6,749 bases of DNA from Caulobacteraceae bacterium (GCA_947456005.1 CANGRP010000144.1:1-6749), one strand, 5' to 3'; numbered from the stretch's first letter, positions 1 to 6,477 are shown. Made by a program: numbers and translations. The notes: generated by a model from the letters alone, not told the origin.

Positions 1-36
1 CGCCCGAGGGCAGCATACCAATGCCTCAAATCCAGG

Positions 37-56
37 CCATGTCCCACGGGGCATGG
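37..56. repeat. 20-bp inverted repeat in receptor leader, possible operator
   Basis: The sequence CCATGTCCCACGGGGCATGG pairs with itself over nine positions per arm: eight are Watson-Crick and one is T·G, around a two-base centre. This is seen directly. The tight centre makes a DNA operator for a dimeric regulator more likely than an RNA hairpin. No regulator gene is in view and I do not recognise the motif as a known operator. It lies about 150 bp upstream of the receptor start codon. Confidence 0.35.
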
Positions 57-110
57 GTTCGAAGTCGGGCCCTGGGCCTTGCGCCTCTGGAAGCAGTGGG
101 CTGAGGGCGG

Positions 111-176
111 CGTCATCGAAGCGTCGCAGGAACGTCGCCTTGGCGACGCCGAACTGACACCGGCGTGACAGCGGGC
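111..176. repeat. Six degenerate 11-bp phased units upstream of the receptor gene
   Basis: Units begin at 111, 122, 133, 144, 155 and 166 and open with CGTCA, CGTCG, CGTCG, CGACG, TGACA and TGACA. The second base (G) and fourth base (C) are the same in all six, and the seventh is C and the eighth is G in five of six. An 11-bp period places the units on one face of the helix, the spacing used by OmpR/PhoB-family response regulators on direct repeats. The array stops 32 bp before the receptor ATG. The periodicity is seen in the sequence. The regulatory role is inferred, and chance in GC-rich DNA cannot be excluded. Confidence 0.4.
133..148. repeat. Perfect 7-bp inverted repeat (possible hairpin or operator)
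   Basis: CGTCGCC-TT-GGCGACG is a perfect inverted repeat. As RNA it would fold as a six-pair stem closed by a CUUG tetraloop. The right arm can also pair with an earlier copy: GCGTCGC at 121-127 is complementary to GCGACGC at 143-149, so two mutually exclusive stems are possible. No T-run follows on either strand, so it is not a standard intrinsic terminator. It lies inside the 11-bp phased array. Confidence 0.35.
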
Positions 177-198
177 ATGGGCAGTCAGGGGGCCTGCT

Positions 199-203
199 GG
201 AGG
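199..203 (+). promoter_or_regulatory. Shine-Dalgarno of the TonB-dependent receptor
   Basis: GGAGG sits five bases before the ATG at 209, an optimal spacing. Together with the signal peptide that follows at once, it fixes the receptor start. Confidence 0.8.
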
Positions 204-208
204 CTCCC

Positions 209-2461
209 ATGTATCTTTCCCGACTTCTCCCGATCCGTCGCCACGCCCTTCTGGCCAGCGTCGCCGTCCTGGCCCTCTCCGGGCCCGCGCTTGCGGCCGA
301 GGACGCCGACGAGGGCATGCTCTCGGAGGTGATCGTCACTGCGGAAAAGCGCGAGACCAACCTCCAGAAGACGCCCGTGGCCGCCTCGGTGCTCGGCGCG
401 GAACAACTCGCCGACCGGCGCATCCAGAGCCTTGCGGACCTGACCACGGGGATCCCTTCCCTACGGGTGGCGCCGTTCTTCTCACGGACTTCGGCTCTGA
501 CGGTGGGCATTCGCGGCATCGTCCCCTTCGACGCCAACCAACCGAGCCGGGACGCAGGCGTCGGCGTCTACATTGACGGGGTCTATCTGGGACGGTCCCA
601 GGGCCTGGGCGCCACGCTTTACGACATTGAGCGGATCGAAGTGCTGAAGGGGCCGCAGGGCGCCCTGTTCGGCCGCAACTCGACGGGCGGCGCGGTCAGC
701 ATTGTCAGCCGCAAGCCCTCAGGCGAGCTGGGCCTTCGACAGAGCTTCGGCGTGCGCAACTTCGGCGGCTACAGCGCCGAGACCCACCTGGACCTGCCCG
801 AGTGGAACAACCTGGCCGTGAAGATCGACGGGGTCGTCAGCAAGCGTGACGGCACCACGGACAACCCGATGGAAGGCCAGTCGGACTTCAACGCCATTGA
901 CCGGTCCGGCATCCACGTAGGCGTCCTCTGGTCACCGACCGACGACTTCGAAGCCCGGCTGGACTTCGATGAGGCCTATGACGGGACGACGCCCTACTAC
1001 GTCCAGCTCCTGTCCAAGACGCCCACGTCCCCGGCCCTGGCCCCGCTGGTCAAGATCCAGTCCGACCGGGCGAAGGTCGCAGACATCGGCGTGCCCCAGC
1101 AGGACAGCGTCGGACGGACCCAGGGCTGGGCCCTTCACCTGTCCTGGTCGCCCTCGGAGGACCTGGAGCTGCGAACCATCTCGGCCTATCGCCGCCTCAA
1201 GCAGAGCCAGTACGACAACGGGATCGGCGCCCACGCCGGGGTCTTCATCCCCAACGGCCAGTTCGCCCGCTACAGCCTCGCCTCCCTGCGACAGGACCAG
1301 GTCAGCCACGAGATCCAGGCTCTCGGAACCCTTGGCGACCTGACCTATGTCGTCGGCGCCTACTATTACAACGAGGAGGGTGACGACGACGCCTGGACGC
1401 CCAACACCCTGCAGTGGAACGCCACCGGCACGGCGGCGACCCGTCTGCCGAGCCTGATCGCCGGCGCCCGCTGGCCCTTCCCGGACCGGGCCAGCACCGC
1501 CCGCGCCAGGAGCACCGCCCTGTTCGGCCAGGCGACATGGATCCCCAGCGCCCTCGACGGCCGGCTGCGCCTGACGGCGGGCGGCCGGTTCACCCAGGAC
1601 AAGAAGAGCGGCGACCTGACCCGTGTGAACGGCGCTGTGACCGCCCTCGCCTTCACCTTCGAGGACGAACGCTTCGATCCCTCGGTCTCGGCCCTGTTCG
1701 ACCTGACCGAGACGACCAGCGTCTACGCCAAATGGGGTACGGCCTACCGGGCGGGCGGGGCGAACTCGCGCTCGGTCAGCTATCGCGCTTTCGGGCCGGA
1801 GGAGGTCGCCACCACCGAGGCCGGCGTCAAGAGCGAGTTCTGGGACCGGCGGGCCCGCCTGAACGTCGCGGCCTTCACCACCCGCTACACGGACATCCAG
1901 ATCGACTTCTCGGCGGTCAACCTGAACAACAGCAACCGCGGCACTCTCGAGACGGTGAACGCCCCCGGTGAAGGCCGCATCGAGGGCCTCGAGGTCGACT
2001 TCACCATTGCGCCGGTCACCGGGCTGACGCTGGCGGCGAACTACGCCTTCACGACCAGCCACCTCCCCGTCGCCGCCAACCCCTTCGCCGGCGGGCGCCT
2101 GCAACCCGTCTACATCGTCTACACCCCGAAGAACGCACTCAGCGCCTCCATCGACTATGTCCGTCCGATCGGCGACATGACCCTGCGGGCCCACCTCGAC
2201 GCCAACTTCGCCGACGGCTACCGGGGCTCCTCCGGGGAGGCCACCTTCTCCGACTCCTCAACGGTCTGGAACGGCCGACTGGCCCTCACCGACATCCGGA
2301 TCACCGATAGCGTGCGGATGGAGGCCAGCCTCTGGTCCCGCAACCTCTTTGACGCTGCCTACGTCTTCTATCGCAGCGCGGGCGCCGCCGCCGCCCAGGG
2401 CGTGTTCGGGATGTACAACGAGCCCAGGACCTATGGCCTGGACCTGACCTTCCGCTACTGA
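209..2461 (+). CDS. TonB-dependent outer-membrane receptor
   Basis: This is a 750-residue outer-membrane active transporter of the TonB-dependent family, which imports a scarce ligand using energy passed from TonB/ExbBD. Residues 1-29 look like a Sec signal peptide: arginines near the N-terminus, a hydrophobic stretch, and an ALA cleavage site at 27-29. A TonB box, EVIVTAEKR, lies at 40-48. The plug domain follows, with GVYIDGVYLGRS at 119-130 and the conserved IERIEVLKGPQG and LFGRNSTGGAVS blocks at about 140-165. The rest is alternating beta strands of the barrel, with NLFDAAY near the end and the C-terminal YGLDLTFRY ending in an aromatic residue, as outer-membrane assembly requires. The length is normal and the frame is intact. 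There is no N-terminal signalling (STN) domain, so it should not drive its own sigma/anti-sigma circuit. The ligand is unknown: similarity to receptors often labelled iron-siderophore does not define a substrate. A secreted phosphatase gene follows after 21 nt. Confidence 0.95.
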   Translation: MYLSRLLPIRRHALLASVAVLALSGPALAAEDADEGMLSEVIVTAEKRETNLQKTPVAASVLGAEQLADRRIQSLADLTTGIPSLRVAPFFSRTSALTVGIRGIVPFDANQPSRDAGVGVYIDGVYLGRSQGLGATLYDIERIEVLKGPQGALFGRNSTGGAVSIVSRKPSGELGLRQSFGVRNFGGYSAETHLDLPEWNNLAVKIDGVVSKRDGTTDNPMEGQSDFNAIDRSGIHVGVLWSPTDDFEARLDFDEAYDGTTPYYVQLLSKTPTSPALAPLVKIQSDRAKVADIGVPQQDSVGRTQGWALHLSWSPSEDLELRTISAYRRLKQSQYDNGIGAHAGVFIPNGQFARYSLASLRQDQVSHEIQALGTLGDLTYVVGAYYYNEEGDDDAWTPNTLQWNATGTAATRLPSLIAGARWPFPDRASTARARSTALFGQATWIPSALDGRLRLTAGGRFTQDKKSGDLTRVNGAVTALAFTFEDERFDPSVSALFDLTETTSVYAKWGTAYRAGGANSRSVSYRAFGPEEVATTEAGVKSEFWDRRARLNVAAFTTRYTDIQIDFSAVNLNNSNRGTLETVNAPGEGRIEGLEVDFTIAPVTGLTLAANYAFTTSHLPVAANPFAGGRLQPVYIVYTPKNALSASIDYVRPIGDMTLRAHLDANFADGYRGSSGEATFSDSSTVWNGRLALTDIRITDSVRMEASLWSRNLFDAAYVFYRSAGAAAAQGVFGMYNEPRTYGLDLTFRY

Positions 2462-2482
2462 CCTTACAGGGATACCGACACC

Positions 2483-3541
2483 ATGATCAGGTCCTTCACC
2501 CTCGCCGGCATCCTGGCCGTAAGCCTCGCCGCCGGAACGTCACAGGCCCGTGTCGCCGGGGAGCGGGTCGAGCGTCCTATGCCCGACAGGGTCATCGTCA
2601 GCTGGACTGCCGCGGGTCCTGTGGATGTCTATGCCGCCGACCGCCCGGATGCGCCGCGGGAGCGCATGAAGCTGGTGTCCGACAATGACGCCGATGGCCG
2701 GCATGAACTGGCGGCGGACCTGATCAGCCGGCCCTACTTCCTCCTGGTCGACGCCGCAGACGGACAGGCGACGCGGGTGGCCGAGCGTGTCCTCCCCCTG
2801 GCCCAGGGCTCGAACTTCCGGGATCTGGGGGGTTATCGGTCCGAGGACGGGCGATCCGTCCGCTGGGGGCGCATCTACCGCTCAGGCGCCACGCCGACCC
2901 TGACAGACGAGGACCTGCAAAGGGTCAGGGACCTGAGCCTGTCCCAGATGATCGACCTTCGGTCCAGCGAGGAGCGCGTACTGGCGCCGTCCAGGATCGA
3001 GGGCGTTCCCTACGTATCGGTTGGCTACTCCATGGGCGCAATAGCCCAGAACAGCAATCCGGGAATCCCGGACATGGAGACGATCTACCGCGGCTTCCCG
3101 GAACTTCTGGCGCCGCAGGTCCGTGTCCTGTTCGCCAGCCTGCTCCGAAATGAAGGCCCCGTGGTCTACAACTGTTCTGCCGGCCAGGACCGGACCGGGT
3201 TCGCCTCAGCCCTGATCCTGCGCGCCCTCGGCGTGCCGGTTGAGACCGTCATGGCGGACTATCACCTGTCGACGACCTATCGGCGACCGCAGTACGAAAT
3301 GCCCAAGCTGACGCCGGAACTCATCGCCTCCAACCCTGGCGCGGCGATCTACGCCCAGTACCAGAAGGACCCCAAGTACCTGACGCCCCAGCCCCTGAAG
3401 GATAATTCCGGCCGCGGATACCTGACCTTCTCCCTTGAAGAGATCGATCGGCGGTGGGGCTCGGTCGCCGCCTACCTCGAGGCCGAAGCGGGGGTGGGTC
3501 CTGTTGAACTGGCCCGGTTGAAGGCCCTCTATCTCGAGTAG
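2483..3541 (+). CDS. Secreted tyrosine-protein-phosphatase-family protein (Y_phosphatase3 type)
   Basis: The 352-residue product has a signal peptide (hydrophobic 5-18, likely cleavage after SQA at 22), so it should act in the periplasm or outside the cell. Residues about 30-105 look like a small beta-rich, Fn3-like domain. The phosphatase domain starts with the family signature NFRDLGGY at 111-118, then GRIYRSG at 129-135 and IDLRS at 157-161. The P-loop CSAGQDRTG is at 231-239, with Cys231 as the expected nucleophile, Asp236 as the likely acid and Arg237 binding phosphate. The tail (EEIDRRWGSVAAYLE, then ELARLKALYLE) is also typical. The family removes phosphate from phosphotyrosine/serine or phosphoinositides; the substrate here is unknown. 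Compared with the usual HCxxGKDR, the His is Asn230 and the Lys is Gln235. The start is supported by AGGGA about 10 nt upstream, and the 21-nt gap implies co-transcription with the receptor gene. Confidence 0.88.
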   Translation: MIRSFTLAGILAVSLAAGTSQARVAGERVERPMPDRVIVSWTAAGPVDVYAADRPDAPRERMKLVSDNDADGRHELAADLISRPYFLLVDAADGQATRVAERVLPLAQGSNFRDLGGYRSEDGRSVRWGRIYRSGATPTLTDEDLQRVRDLSLSQMIDLRSSEERVLAPSRIEGVPYVSVGYSMGAIAQNSNPGIPDMETIYRGFPELLAPQVRVLFASLLRNEGPVVYNCSAGQDRTGFASALILRALGVPVETVMADYHLSTTYRRPQYEMPKLTPELIASNPGAAIYAQYQKDPKYLTPQPLKDNSGRGYLTFSLEEIDRRWGSVAAYLEAEAGVGPVELARLKALYLE

Positions 3542-3571
3542 GCGGGCCCGAAGCGGATCAACGGCCCTACC

Positions 3572-3584
3572 CTGCGCGGCGCAG
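3572..3584. repeat. Short inverted repeat between phosphatase and lipoprotein genes
   Basis: CTGCGCGGCGCAG forms a five-pair stem with a three-base loop. A weaker pairing of GGGCC (3544-3548) with GGCCC (3563-3567) lies just before it. Either could help end transcription of the receptor-phosphatase unit, but no T-run follows. GATAGG at 3589-3594 could be a -10 element for the lipoprotein gene, yet I see no convincing -35. The 82-nt gap therefore holds weak candidates only. Confidence 0.2.
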
Positions 3585-3623
3585 CGCTGATAGGTTCGGC
3601 CCCTCAGTTTCCGGAGCCCGACC

Positions 3624-4148
3624 ATGATCCGCAACCCTGGCCTCCTCGCCCTGTCAGCTGCAAGCCTTGTCGCCCTGTCCGCCTGCCAGCACGCCCCGGA
3701 CGGCATCACCTCGCCGAAGGCGGCGGTGCGCAGCTTCTACAACACCTATGAAGGCGATTTCCGGCAGGCCGAGACGGCGCGACTGAGCCGGAGCCTGGCC
3801 GCCGAGGTCGAGAAGGCCAAGGCCAACGAGGTGGAGTCGGCGGCGCAGACCAAAGCGGGCCCCAACCCCAGCGACAAGCCGAACATCCTGGAAGGCGAGA
3901 TCTTCGCCGGCCTCCATGAGGGCTACACCAGCTACAAGATGGGTCCGGCCCGTGTGCTCGGCGACCGGGCGTCGGTGGCGGTGACCTTCAAGAACAAGGG
4001 CTACAAGACCCGCTGGACCGATGACGTGAAGCTGGTGAACGACAACGGCTGGAAGATCGACAACGTCCTCTTTACCGGCGGATGGACCGGCCAGACCAGC
4101 CTGCGCGACACCCTGCGCCAGTTCAACGCCCAGCCCGTCGCGCCCTGA
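3624..4148 (+). CDS. Putative outer-membrane lipoprotein, DUF3828-like
   Basis: This 174-residue protein has a lipoprotein signal peptide. A hydrophobic stretch (7-20) ends in the lipobox LSAC with Cys21 as the lipidation site. Gln at +2 gives no inner-membrane retention signal, so outer-membrane anchoring is expected. The mature part has SPKAAVRSFYNTY at 30-42, a charged helix-like segment at about 47-75, and a C-terminal half rich in likely beta strands with DDVKLVNDNGWKIDNVLF at 133-150. That order (an early FYxxY helix, a late W-x-I-D strand) resembles DUF3828/NTF2-like lipoproteins of unknown role. GGAG at 3613-3616, seven bases before the ATG, supports this start. It lies 82 nt after the phosphatase gene and may have its own promoter, so membership of that operon is uncertain. 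No enzymatic motif is visible. Confidence 0.8.
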   Translation: MIRNPGLLALSAASLVALSACQHAPDGITSPKAAVRSFYNTYEGDFRQAETARLSRSLAAEVEKAKANEVESAAQTKAGPNPSDKPNILEGEIFAGLHEGYTSYKMGPARVLGDRASVAVTFKNKGYKTRWTDDVKLVNDNGWKIDNVLFTGGWTGQTSLRDTLRQFNAQPVAP

Positions 4149-4149
4149 T

Positions 4150-4173
4150 CGGGGGCGGGCTCACCCTGCCCCG
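4150..4173. terminator. Possible bidirectional hairpin at the convergent junction
   Basis: The hairpin begins one base after the lipoprotein stop codon. CGGGG (4150-4154) pairs with CCCCG (4169-4173); then, past a bulged G at 4155, CGGG (4156-4159) pairs with CCTG (4165-4168), including one G·T, around a five-base loop. It overlaps the last codons of the converging - strand gene. There is no T-run on either side, so it is not a canonical intrinsic terminator. Its strength and position between converging genes make a two-way terminator or RNA 3'-end protector reasonable. Confidence 0.35.
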
Positions 4174-5243
4174 GGACGACGAAAACCCTCCCTCACCTTT
4201 GGCTTCACCCCCGCCACTGACAAGAGGCTCTCGACGCAGTCCCTGATGGAGTCGTCGAGGGGACGGAACTCGATTCCGGTGACAGCCCGTATCCGGTCGT
4301 TGCGGAGGTCCGCGAGGGCCCAGACGGCCCTAAGCTCCGCCTCCCGCGCCTGGATGCGCTCAGGGAAGGGATCGGTGACCTCGGGCGTATCATGACCGAT
4401 CTCGGGAAGAAGGCGGTCGATGTCGGCGCAGATGTCCTCGACCCGGCGCATGTCGGTCGACCAGGCGATGAACCTCTCGCCGTTGGCGACCTCGGTGCTC
4501 TCCAGGAGGCCGATGTGGGCCAGGGCGTCGTCGCGCACGTCCACGGTCATCCAGGGCCGGTAGGCGCCGTTCTGGAAGTACTGGCCGAGCAGCATGGTCT
4601 CAATGTTGTGCTGCCAGGGACCCATGTCCTTCTGGTGAGCGGACAGGATGGGCCCGACATTGTCTCCCGGGCAGCAGGTGATGGCGTCCCAGCGCCCGCT
4701 GGATTCAGCCGCGTCGGCGAAGGCCCGCTCGGCGTGGAGCTTGCCCATGGAATAGCCCTGGCCGCGATCCGGGGTGCGCTTTGGATTGGACTCGTCCGGG
4801 TAGCGATCCTCGTAGAAGACCGGACGTCGGGCCACCTCGAAGATGTCGGCCTCGGAGATGACGGCGGCGATGGAGGAGGTCAGGACCACCCGGGTGACCG
4901 ACCCCGAGGCCTCGACGCTGCGGATGATGTGGTCACAGACCCGGGCGACATAGGCCTGGTCCTCGTAGGTGCTCACGTGGGCGATGTGGGCCACGCCGTG
5001 GCAGCCCCGGAAGATCTCATCATAGCAGCCGTCCCGGTCGAGGTCGGCGGCGTGCAGGGTCAGGCGGCCCGAGGCGTAGCCGGGCATGGCCTTGAGAAAG
5101 GCGGTCCGGCTGGGATCATCGACGTCACGCACACAGGCCCGCACGCGATAGCCCCTTTCCAGCAGCAACCGGACGGTCCAGCCGCCCAGGAAACCCGCCG
5201 CCCCGGTGACGGCCACGGTTCCGCGCTTTGGAATAGGCGCCAT
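4161..5243 (-). CDS. Extended-SDR NAD(P)-dependent oxidoreductase/epimerase, dihydroflavonol-reductase-like
   Basis: This 360-residue cytoplasmic enzyme has an N-terminal Rossmann fold with TGAAGFLGG at 13-21. An arginine pair around the end of the second strand (RACVRD, 35-40) suggests NADP(H). The expected catalytic residues are visible: Ser123/Ser124 in VVLTSSIAAV, and Tyr164 with Lys168 in YSMGK. The VRDVDDPSRTAFLKAMPG segment (38-55) is typical of the dihydroflavonol-4-reductase/cinnamoyl-CoA-reductase/aldehyde-reductase branch rather than sugar epimerases. Length fits that branch. The family reduces carbonyls on varied small molecules; the substrate cannot be read from the sequence. A strong GGGGAGG about five bases before the ATG (complement of 5249-5255) supports the start. 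It lies 55 nt after the membrane-protein gene, probably last in its operon, and converges with the lipoprotein gene across 12 nt. Confidence 0.9.
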   Translation of the reverse strand: MAPIPKRGTVAVTGAAGFLGGWTVRLLLERGYRVRACVRDVDDPSRTAFLKAMPGYASGRLTLHAADLDRDGCYDEIFRGCHGVAHIAHVSTYEDQAYVARVCDHIIRSVEASGSVTRVVLTSSIAAVISEADIFEVARRPVFYEDRYPDESNPKRTPDRGQGYSMGKLHAERAFADAAESSGRWDAITCCPGDNVGPILSAHQKDMGPWQHNIETMLLGQYFQNGAYRPWMTVDVRDDALAHIGLLESTEVANGERFIAWSTDMRRVEDICADIDRLLPEIGHDTPEVTDPFPERIQAREAELRAVWALADLRNDRIRAVTGIEFRPLDDSIRDCVESLLSVAGVKPKVREGFRRPGAG

Positions 5244-5298
5244 GTCTTCCTCCCCTGTGATCTTGCGGGCGACAGGAAGGACCCTGGCGCCCCGACTG

Positions 5299-5742
5299 TC
5301 AAATCAGGGCGGCGGCGCGGACCCCGAAAGCCAGGAGGGCAAGGACGAAGGCCGAGACAAGACCGAGGCCGACGCCGTCGATGGTTCCGAGGCGGCCCTC
5401 GATCTCGGGGGGAGTCCGCAGCGCCCGTTCCCGCATGGCCAGGAACAGGGGGAAGGTGAAGGCCATGGCGCCGCCCCATCCGAGAAGGGGGTAGAGCCAG
5501 ACCCACCTCATGCGCCGGCGGCGCCCCTCGACCACCATCCAGATAGAGGCCGCCCATCCGACGATGAGGATGTCGAAGGCGATGGACCGGGCGCCCGGGT
5601 TCACGACCGTGTCGCGGAGGAAGTCCGCCATCGTCCCGCGCCCGGACCCGGGGCCGAAATAGGCGAGGTTCTGGCTCCAGGTCAGGACGAGTCCGGCGAG
5701 GGCAAGGCCCAGGAATACCGGGAAGAGGAAACGTTCCCGCAT
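5299..5742 (-). CDS. Four-helix membrane protein, DUF2834-type
   Basis: This 147-residue protein has four likely transmembrane segments at about 5-22, 52-71, 79-103 and 122-143. The stretch SIAFDILIVGWAASIWMVVEGRRRRMRW (split here as residues 53-68 and 69-80), with a helix ending in an acidic residue followed by a cluster of basic residues, resembles DUF2834 proteins, whose function is unknown. The Arg/Lys-rich loop after helix 2 should face the cytoplasm. The fourth helix after about residue 115 may extend beyond the DUF2834 core. GGAGG five bases before the ATG lies inside the 14-nt gap to the upstream SDR gene, which argues for co-transcription. In many bacteria small DUF2834 proteins sit beside lipid or oxidoreductase genes, but that gives no specific role here. 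Confidence 0.8.
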   Translation of the reverse strand: MRERFLFPVFLGLALAGLVLTWSQNLAYFGPGSGRGTMADFLRDTVVNPGARSIAFDILIVGWAASIWMVVEGRRRRMRWVWLYPLLGWGGAMAFTFPLFLAMRERALRTPPEIEGRLGTIDGVGLGLVSAFVLALLAFGVRAAALI

Positions 5743-5756
5743 GAGAACCTCCGGGA

Positions 5757-6476
5757 TCAGCGCACGTAGCTGGCGCCATTGATGTCAAGGATGGCGCCGG
5801 TCATGGAGGCCGGCGCCTCGAGGGCGAGGAAGGCGACGGCGGCGGCGACCTCCTCCGGGTCGGCGACCCGACCGAGGGGGATGTCGGCAAGCAGCTTCTC
5901 GCCGCCCCGGCTGGCCAGGTAGTCGTCGGCCATCCCCGTCATGGTGAAGCCAGGACAAACGGCAAAGGCGAGGACGTCGCGGGCCGCGAAGCCCCGGGCG
6001 ATGGACTTGGTCATGGCGACCATGCCGGCCTTGGAGGCGGCGTAATGCCAGTGGGCCGGGGAATCGCCCCGATAGGCGGCGCGGCTGGCGACATTCACGA
6101 TCCGCCCTCCCCCGGGCCGATCGAGGAAGTGGCGCACGGCAAGACGGGAGAGGTCGGCGGCGGCCCTGAGGTTGATCTGAAGCGTTCGCGACCAGGCTGC
6201 CTCCCAGTCCGCGTCCGGCAGGTCGACCGCGGCCGGCTCGAAGACGCCTGCGTTGTTGACCAACACGTCGATCCGGCCGCCGAGGCGCTCCAGGGCCTGG
6301 TCCCAGAGGCGGCCGCCGGCGCCCGGGGCCTCGAGGTCCTCGCCGAGGACGTCGCCTGTCGTTGCGCGGCCATGTCCCACCACCCATGCGCCCCGACCGC
6401 GCAGGGCCTCGGCGATCGCCTCGCCGATGCCACGGGTGGAGCCGGTGACGAGAATGTGGGGACCGGAGGCGCTCAT
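5757..6476 (-). CDS. Classical short-chain dehydrogenase/reductase (FabG-like SDR)
   Basis: This 239-residue cytoplasmic NAD(P)-dependent oxidoreductase has the classical SDR motifs in order: TGSTRGIG (11-18) for cofactor binding, NNAG (74-77), and a full catalytic tetrad of Asn102, Ser131, Tyr145 and Lys149 (YAASK). PGFTMTGM at 175-182 is the usual PG motif after the active site, and the C-terminus DINGASYV is typical of the 3-ketoacyl-ACP-reductase-like group. The region between the second and third strands (about 33-50) is short, and an arginine (Arg37) after it hints at NADP(H). The substrate is unknown; FabG itself is not implied, since no other fatty-acid synthesis genes are nearby. It is the first gene of a probable - strand operon with the membrane protein (14-nt gap). 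Its Shine-Dalgarno is only one base from the ATG; the next ATG would remove the cofactor motif, so this start is kept. Confidence 0.92.
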   Translation of the reverse strand: MSASGPHILVTGSTRGIGEAIAEALRGRGAWVVGHGRATTGDVLGEDLEAPGAGGRLWDQALERLGGRIDVLVNNAGVFEPAAVDLPDADWEAAWSRTLQINLRAAADLSRLAVRHFLDRPGGGRIVNVASRAAYRGDSPAHWHYAASKAGMVAMTKSIARGFAARDVLAFAVCPGFTMTGMADDYLASRGGEKLLADIPLGRVADPEEVAAAVAFLALEAPASMTGAILDINGASYVR

Positions 6477-6477
6477 G

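Noticed and set aside
1..27. Possible start of a divergent - strand gene: ATG at 16-14 with GAGG at 27-24, reading MLPSG
   Set aside because: Only five codons are in the window, too few to support a gene, although the spacing is good and a divergent gene to the left is possible. TATGCT in the same place could instead be a -10 element.
54..75. GGTTCGAAG, reminiscent of a tRNA T-loop
   Set aside because: The flanking bases do not form a T-stem, and no acceptor, D or anticodon arms can be found around it.
1..176. Open frame from the left edge ending at TGA, as the tail of an upstream gene
   Set aside because: The translation (containing FEVGPWALRLWKQWAEGG) shows no family I recognise, and the region carries dyads and phased repeats instead. 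A 58-codon edge frame is expected by chance at this GC content.
932..2194. 420-codon open frame antisense to the receptor gene
   Set aside because: It is a shadow of a GC-rich gene read on the other strand. The protein is Gly/Val/Arg/Asp-rich without a recognisable domain, and the sense frame is a complete receptor.
5253..5276. CCTGT...ACAGG dyad in the gap before the extended SDR
   Set aside because: Arms of only five bases with a 14-base spacer are expected by chance. The left arm overlaps the Shine-Dalgarno, which explains its composition.
4392..5459. 355-codon open frame on the + strand opposite the extended SDR
   Set aside because: It runs across the complement of the SDR gene, the intergenic gap and part of the membrane-protein gene. 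Its composition is low in complexity and no motif is visible, while the - strand frames have clear family signatures.
5060..5788. 242-codon - strand frame overlapping the membrane-protein and extended-SDR genes
   Set aside because: The product is Pro/Arg/Gly-rich, typical of a shifted frame in GC-rich DNA, and it crosses two well-supported genes.
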